Shown here in pieces: positions 44,625 to 51,353 of a DNA stretch of 51,353 nt (within the stretch, counting starts at the first letter, position 1; each line of letters opens with the position of its first letter). The position numbers and the translations under genes were made by a program. Under the pieces are notes generated by a model, which saw nothing but the letters and a program-made list of their open reading frames with translations, was not told the DNA's origin and searched no databases. Source of the DNA: Bryobacterales bacterium (GTDB lineage Bacteria > Acidobacteriota > Terriglobia > Bryobacterales > Bryobacteraceae); contig DAIDHC010000030.1 in assembly GCA_027452065.1 (NCBI GenBank), forward strand, positions 1 to 51,353. Reading direction: 5' to 3'.

Positions 44625-46208
44625 ATGACCCGGATACGCTCCCGGTGGAAGTTCCTTCCGCTGCTGCTCGCCCTGCCGTCGGCCTGCTTCGCCTGGCTCT
44701 GCCGCGACGTGCCCTGTTTCGGAGGCATTCATGACGACGGGGTCTACTTCGTCTGCGCCCGGGCGCTGGCCTCCGGCCTGGGCTATCGCATCGCGAGCCT
44801 GCCCGGCGCGCCGTTTCAAACCAAGTATCCGCCGCTGTTCCCGCTGCTGCTCTCGCTGGCCTGGAAGCTCAACCCGCATTACCCGGACAATCTGAGTTGG
44901 GCGCTGGCGCTGAACTGGCTGGCGGCGCCGGCGGTGCTGTGGCTCACCTGGATTCTCTACCGCGACATGGGCCTGGCGCCGCGGCGGGCGTGGATCCCGC
45001 TGGCCGCGCTCGCCCTCAGCCCGGCGTTTCTATTGCTGGCGTCGAGCCTGTTGAGCGAAATGGTGTTCACGGCGCTGCTGCTGGCGACGCTGCTGCTGCT
45101 GGACCGCGCCACAACGCCCGCCCGCGCCGCCGCCGCCGGAGCCATGGGAGCGCTGGTGTGTTTAACGCGCTCGGCCGGGCTGCCGCTGCTGGTGGCCGCG
45201 GCGGTGATGCTCTGGCCCCGCGGAGGACTGCGCCGGGCCTTCTGGTTTGCCGCCGCCATGCTGCCGGCCGCCGCCGGCTGGGAGATCTGGGTGCGCCTGC
45301 ACCGCGCTCCGGGCTCGGATCCGTTTCTGCTCTACTACACCGACTACCTGGCCTACCGCGCCGCCAACGTCGATCTCCACTCGCTCCCGGTGTTCGTGTG
45401 GCGGAATGCCGAGGAGATGCTGGGCTCGTTCGGCGCTTACCTGCTGCCGGCCATCTCCGGCTCGCTCGGCCTGCGCATCGCGGCCCAGGTGGTGGCGGTA
45501 GCCGGCATCCACGGCGTCGTACGGCTTGCTCGCGCGCGCGCGGAAGGCCCGGCGCGCGCCTATGCCCTGTTCGCCGCACTGCAGGCGGCGACGCTGCTGT
45601 TCTGGCACTACCCTTCGAACGAGCGCTTGCTGTTTCCCCTGGCGCCGCTGTTTCTGGCCGGGCTGCTGGCGGAGGGAGAAGCTCTGGCCGCCATGCTGGC
45701 AAAGGGTTGGAGAACCGGGGATGCCGGCCAGCGGGCAGCCGCGGCGGTGCTGGGCGCCGCCGCGCTGGGCTTGTTGGGCACGGGCATCGCGCTCCAGGCA
45801 ACCACCAATGCCTACGTGATTCCCCGGACCCTGGCCGCCTGCCGCCGCACCCGCTCGAACGACGAGCGTGCCTTTCAGTGGATCGCCTCTCAAGTACCCG
45901 CCGGCGACGCCGTGCTCTGCTATCACGACCCCACGCTCTATCTCTGGTCCGGCCGGCAGTCCATGCGCCTCACCCTGCCGCCCAAGCCCTACTATTTCGA
46001 GGACCGGCAGGCGCTGCTGGCCATGGCCCCCCAGGTGCCCGACTACGCCCGTGCCCACGGCTTCGCCTACGTTTATTGGTTCCCCTTCGACGGCCCGGCG
46101 TCGAGCGAAGGCGGGCTGCAGGCGGACCTGGCCGCGCTCATCCGCTCCAACCCCGCGCTCGAGCGCGTCTACTCCGGTCCGGGCGCCGCCGTCTTTCGCC
46201 TCCGCTAG
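44625..46208 (+). CDS. Polytopic membrane protein of the PMT/ArnT glycosyltransferase type
   Basis: 527 residues from the ATG at 44625; the open frame begins 150 bases earlier with no better start. The first loop has GGIHDDGVYFVCARALASGL, with an acidic pair in the position of the GT-C catalytic Asp, and FQTKYPPLFPLLLSLAW, the Y-P-P-L signature of PMT_2/GT39-like enzymes. Around ten hydrophobic helices follow (e.g. FLLLASSLLSEMVFTALLLA), then a soluble C-terminal part (AFQWIASQVPAGDAVLCYHD, FAYVYWFPFDGPASS). It probably moves a sugar from a polyprenyl phosphate to a cell-envelope acceptor, which is unknown. Confidence 0.75.
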   Translation: MTRIRSRWKFLPLLLALPSACFAWLCRDVPCFGGIHDDGVYFVCARALASGLGYRIASLPGAPFQTKYPPLFPLLLSLAWKLNPHYPDNLSWALALNWLAAPAVLWLTWILYRDMGLAPRRAWIPLAALALSPAFLLLASSLLSEMVFTALLLATLLLLDRATTPARAAAAGAMGALVCLTRSAGLPLLVAAAVMLWPRGGLRRAFWFAAAMLPAAAGWEIWVRLHRAPGSDPFLLYYTDYLAYRAANVDLHSLPVFVWRNAEEMLGSFGAYLLPAISGSLGLRIAAQVVAVAGIHGVVRLARARAEGPARAYALFAALQAATLLFWHYPSNERLLFPLAPLFLAGLLAEGEALAAMLAKGWRTGDAGQRAAAAVLGAAALGLLGTGIALQATTNAYVIPRTLAACRRTRSNDERAFQWIASQVPAGDAVLCYHDPTLYLWSGRQSMRLTLPPKPYYFEDRQALLAMAPQVPDYARAHGFAYVYWFPFDGPASSEGGLQADLAALIRSNPALERVYSGPGAAVFRLR

Positions 46209-46570
46209 AGGTATGCCGGCTCGTCGCCGCTGAAGCTCGCCAGCGCCTTGCCTTCGTCGTCGAACACTTCGAAGACGGTGTACAGCTTGGTGATTTGCAG
46301 AAGGTCCCGCGCCCGGCGGTTCAGGTTCACCAGCTTCAGGCGTCCGCCCCGGCTGGTCACTCTCGTATAGGCCGAAACCAGTTCGCCCAGGCCGCTCGAA
46401 TCGATGAAGTACACCTCGCCCAGGTTCAGTAGAATCTTCCGGCGGCCCTGATTCAGAGCCTCCAGAATCCATCCCCGCAGACGGCTGGTCGCCTCGCCCA
46501 AAGTGATGGCGCCGGTCAGTGTCATCACCGTCACGTCGCCCACTTCCCAGTCAATCGCATCCAGGCTCAT
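46205..46570 (-). CDS. STAS-domain anti-sigma factor antagonist (SpoIIAA-like)
   Basis: 121 residues from the ATG at 46570, which has GGGGAGGG upstream; an earlier in-frame ATG at 46600 is less likely. VTVMTLTGAITLGEATSRLR, the phosphorylation segment FIDSSGLGELVSAYTRV and LKLVNLNRRARDLLQITKLY are the SpoIIAA/RsbV plan. The Ser in D-S-S-G is the usual regulatory phosphosite. No partner kinase is in the window. Its start is 47 bp after the efp stop on the same strand. Confidence 0.93.
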   Translation of the reverse strand: MSLDAIDWEVGDVTVMTLTGAITLGEATSRLRGWILEALNQGRRKILLNLGEVYFIDSSGLGELVSAYTRVTSRGGRLKLVNLNRRARDLLQITKLYTVFEVFDDEGKALASFSGDEPAYL

Positions 46571-46617
46571 CGTCGAACCCTCCCCGCGCCCCGCGCTCAA
46601 CGGCGCTGTTTTTCTCC

Positions 46618-47175
46618 TCAGGCCCGTTCCTGGTACGTGCCTTCGGCCGTGCTGACCTTGATCAGCTCCCCTTCGTTGATGAACGCCGGCACCTGCACCA
46701 CCAGTCCGGTTTCGAGCTTGGCGGGCTTGGTCACATTCGACACGGTGGCGCCCTTCAGACCCGGCTCGGTCTCCACTACTTTCAAATCCACCGTCGGAGG
46801 AAGCTCCACGCTCATCGCCTTGCCTTCATAAAACTCCACGTTCACCTTCAACTGCGGGATCAGATAATCCACGCCGTCGCCCAGAATGTCCCTGGTCAGG
46901 TGCATCTGCTCGAAGGTCTCGGTGTTCATGAAGTAGTAGTATTCGCCGTCGTCGTACAGGTATTCCATTTCCTGTTCGTCGAGCATGGCGCGCTCCACCT
47001 TGTCTTCGGAAGAAAACCGGTGCTCGGTCATCGAGCCGGTACGCAGGCTCCGCATCTTCACCTGAACGAACCCCCGGAGGTTGCCCGGCGTGCGATGAAC
47101 CATGCTGAATATCGAATACAGCTCGTTGTTAAACTTGACCACCATGCCTGGGCGTAACTGTGTTGCTGCGATCAT
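46618..47175 (-). CDS. efp: Elongation factor P
   Basis: 185 residues, the family length. [20 protein letters not shown] begins domain [13 protein letters not shown] and [20 protein letters not shown] form domain [22 protein letters not shown] and [20 protein letters not shown] end it. It relieves stalling at polyproline runs. The tip loop reads TPGNLRGF (29-36), so Asn32 stands where E. coli has the modified Lys34. A TAGAAT box lies at 47221-47216 with a ~40-base leader that begins with the inverted repeat GGAGTAAACTCC (47203-47214). Confidence 0.97.
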   Translation of the reverse strand: MIAATQLRPGMVVKFNNELYSIFSMVHRTPGNLRGFVQVKMRSLRTGSMTEHRFSSEDKVERAMLDEQEMEYLYDDGEYYYFMNTETFEQMHLTRDILGDGVDYLIPQLKVNVEFYEGKAMSVELPPTVDLKVVETEPGLKGATVSNVTKPAKLETGLVVQVPAFINEGELIKVSTAEGTYQERA

Positions 47176-47202
47176 CCCTATTCGAAAACCTCTCTTGTCC
47201 GG

Positions 47203-49736
<2,534 letters not shown>

Positions 49737-49740
<4 letters not shown>

Positions 49741-51353
49741 GGCTCGATGTAGATCCGGACCGGGTTGCTGGCCTGGGTGCCGGCTTCAATGTAGAGCTCG
49801 GCCGGGCCGGAATTGACGATCTTCGGCAGTTCCACCTCCACCAGGTAGAAGCCGACGTAGCCCGGCGCCAGCACCGCCCGCGTCACAGTGACGGGCTGGC
49901 GATCGAGATAGGCGTGAACCTCGGCCGCCACGCGCGGCGGGTCCTGCACCGGCGCCGCCAGCCCGGTCGGCCAGTCCGGCTTGACGCGGCCCAACCCGGT
50001 AGCCAGCACCTGCACGTGGCCGCCCGAGCGCGCCGGATGCATCGCGTCCAGGAACACGCCGCTGTCGGAGTCCAGCAGCATCGGCGAACCGTCGGCGTCG
50101 ACGAAAATCGCCGGCGACACCGGCTGCAGCGCCACGCTGCGCACCATTTGCCGGGCGCCGGATTGCAGGTTCAGCGCCAGCGAATCGCCCTCGGCTTCAA
50201 AGGGCACCTGAATCTGGGAGACGCCGGCCGAGGAGGCCAGAACCGGCACCGGCCCGCCCGCCGTCCGCGCCGCATCGAGCGGCCCGCCCAGCAGGCTAAG
50301 CAGCGAGCCCGGCGCCGCCGCCCGCGCGCTCAAATCAGCCGCGTTCACCACCTTCGGATCGAGCAGACGGTGCGGGGCCAGCGCCTGATACACGCCATAT
50401 CCCTCCACCGCCGCCCAAAGCTGGTTCCGCGCCTCGTCCAGACGCACGTCGGCCACCGGCGCCGCCGGCAGCCCCGGCACCTGTGTCCACTGCGTCGCCG
50501 GGCCGGCGCCGCTCAAGTCCGCCATGGTGAAATAGAGCCCCACCGCCGTGGCCGTGTAAACCGCTCCGCTGGCGGCGTCGAGCGTGATCCCATGAGCCGG
50601 CACATCGGGCAGGTTGGCCGTCAAATCGTCCCAGAAAATCCCGGCGTTGGTGGTGCGCCGTACATGGGCCGGACGGCCAGCCGTGGCCGCCGCTCCCGCC
50701 GGGCGAATGCCGATGGCCGCCATTGCCACCCTCGGGTCCCGCGGGTCGGTGGAGATCGCCTCCACCGGGCCCTCCTCGCCCGCCTGCCCGTACAGCCGCC
50801 ACGTTCGTCCCTGGTCGCTTGACGCCCAGAGCCGCCCGTCGGAGACGCCCGCATAAACGTAATCCCCGGCGCTGGCCACCGCGGTCACCGTCGCGCCGAG
50901 CGATGAGCTGAGCGAACGATCGAGCGCCAGGTCGCGTTCCAGCACCGGCGACGCACCCGCCGCCCGCCACGCCGCCGCTTCGCCCGGCGCCCATTCGAGC
51001 GATCCGTTGTTTTCTCCGGTCCAGATCCGCACGCCGCGCGCCTGGGACGGCGTGGCCAGCAGCCGCTTGATTCCCAGGTTCGGAAGAAACTCGTTCAGCC
51101 CGCTCCAGGATTGCCCGGCGTCCATCGACCGCCACACTCCGAACCCGTTCGCCACCACCACCTCGTCCGGATTGACCGGCGACACCGCCAGGTCGCTCAC
51201 GCCGGGCCCGAGAATCGATTGGCCGTGGAAGGCGGTGACATTGGTCCAGCTCAGCCCTCCGTCCTCGGAACGGTACGCCGCCGCCCGCGTGTAGGCGTAC
51301 AGCCGGCCGCTGGTCAGCGGCGCCGCCACGACCCGCGCCCCGGCGTCCGGCAG
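49737..51353 (-). CDS. BNR/sialidase-like repeat protein with Solibacter-type C-terminal domain (N-terminus outside window)
   Basis: The frame is open to the window edge, so the start is missing; 538 residues are seen. The N-terminal part has Asp-box/BNR propeller repeats (YRSEDGGLSWTNVTAFHG, WRSMDAGQSWSGLN, WASSDQGRTWRLYG). From about residue 345 it changes to APGSLLSLLGGPLDAA ... QIQVPFEAEGDSLALNLQ ... VSPAIF ... GHVQVLATGLGRVKPDWPTG and LAPGYVGFYLVEVELPKIV, the pattern of the TIGR03437 domain known as Solibacter uncharacterised C-terminal. This domain is the best taxonomic marker in the window. The protein is likely exported; role unknown. Confidence 0.88.

Overview
The window is about 51 kb of high-GC bacterial chromosome that reads as Acidobacteriota, most likely the Solibacter/Bryobacteraceae group. 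The support is indirect but consistent. There are two large Oar-like TonB-dependent receptors with an N-terminal carboxypeptidase-regulatory-like domain. The gene at the right edge ends in what looks like the Solibacter-type C-terminal domain (TIGR03437). Two membrane-tethered regulators share one N-terminal domain, and there are CRTAC1/ASPIC, DUF4097, GH78 and tandem M13 peptidase genes. No rRNA, tRNA, CRISPR array, transposase or integrase was seen.

Left part (1-8.1 kb): a sulfatase and a receptor gene in one minus-strand operon (receptor C-terminus off the window), then a membrane-anchored regulator and a second receptor on the plus strand. From 8.1 to 18.9 kb lies a minus-strand efflux locus, tetR - MFP - RND pump - outer-membrane factor (OMF) - AsmA-like, with 4-bp stop/start overlaps at two of its junctions. 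Two near-palindromic operator copies sit 21 bp apart upstream of tetR. Between the OMF and AsmA genes sits an oppositely oriented cassette of about 2.7 kb. It holds a membrane protein, a DCC/DUF393 protein, TetR, SRPBCC and a decayed NAD-epimerase. It is flanked by a 90-bp direct repeat of the OMF gene's 3' end, is lower in GC in samples, and has its own sigma70-type promoter bracketed by palindromes. It looks like an inserted regulatory/redox module that cut AsmA off from its operon.

Middle (19.0-29.5 kb): a complete potassium (Kdp) locus of unusual layout. The order is crotonase - kdpD kinase half - kdpE - Usp-like protein - tiny membrane ORF - kdpF - kdpA - kdpB - kdpC - two tandem stand-alone KdpD N-terminal sensor proteins. 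KdpD is thus split into three polypeptides, and one of the two sensor copies has a changed Walker-B-like region. A KdpE-type direct repeat precedes the Usp-like gene.

Right part (29.5-51.3 kb): GH78 alpha-L-rhamnosidase, a wHTH-TM-TolB-TPR regulator, a small conserved-looking ORF, a CRTAC1/ASPIC Tat protein, a DUF429-PdxH fusion, an ECF sigma / zinc-finger anti-sigma (HEAT-like tail) / DUF4097 operon, DUF202, two tandem M13 metallopeptidases, a PMT-like membrane protein, STAS and EF-P, guaB, a propeller lipoprotein and a BNR-repeat protein.

The plus strand is strongly G-rich over most of the first ~35 kb whatever the gene direction, and C-rich by ~44-51 kb, so the strand skew flips within the window.
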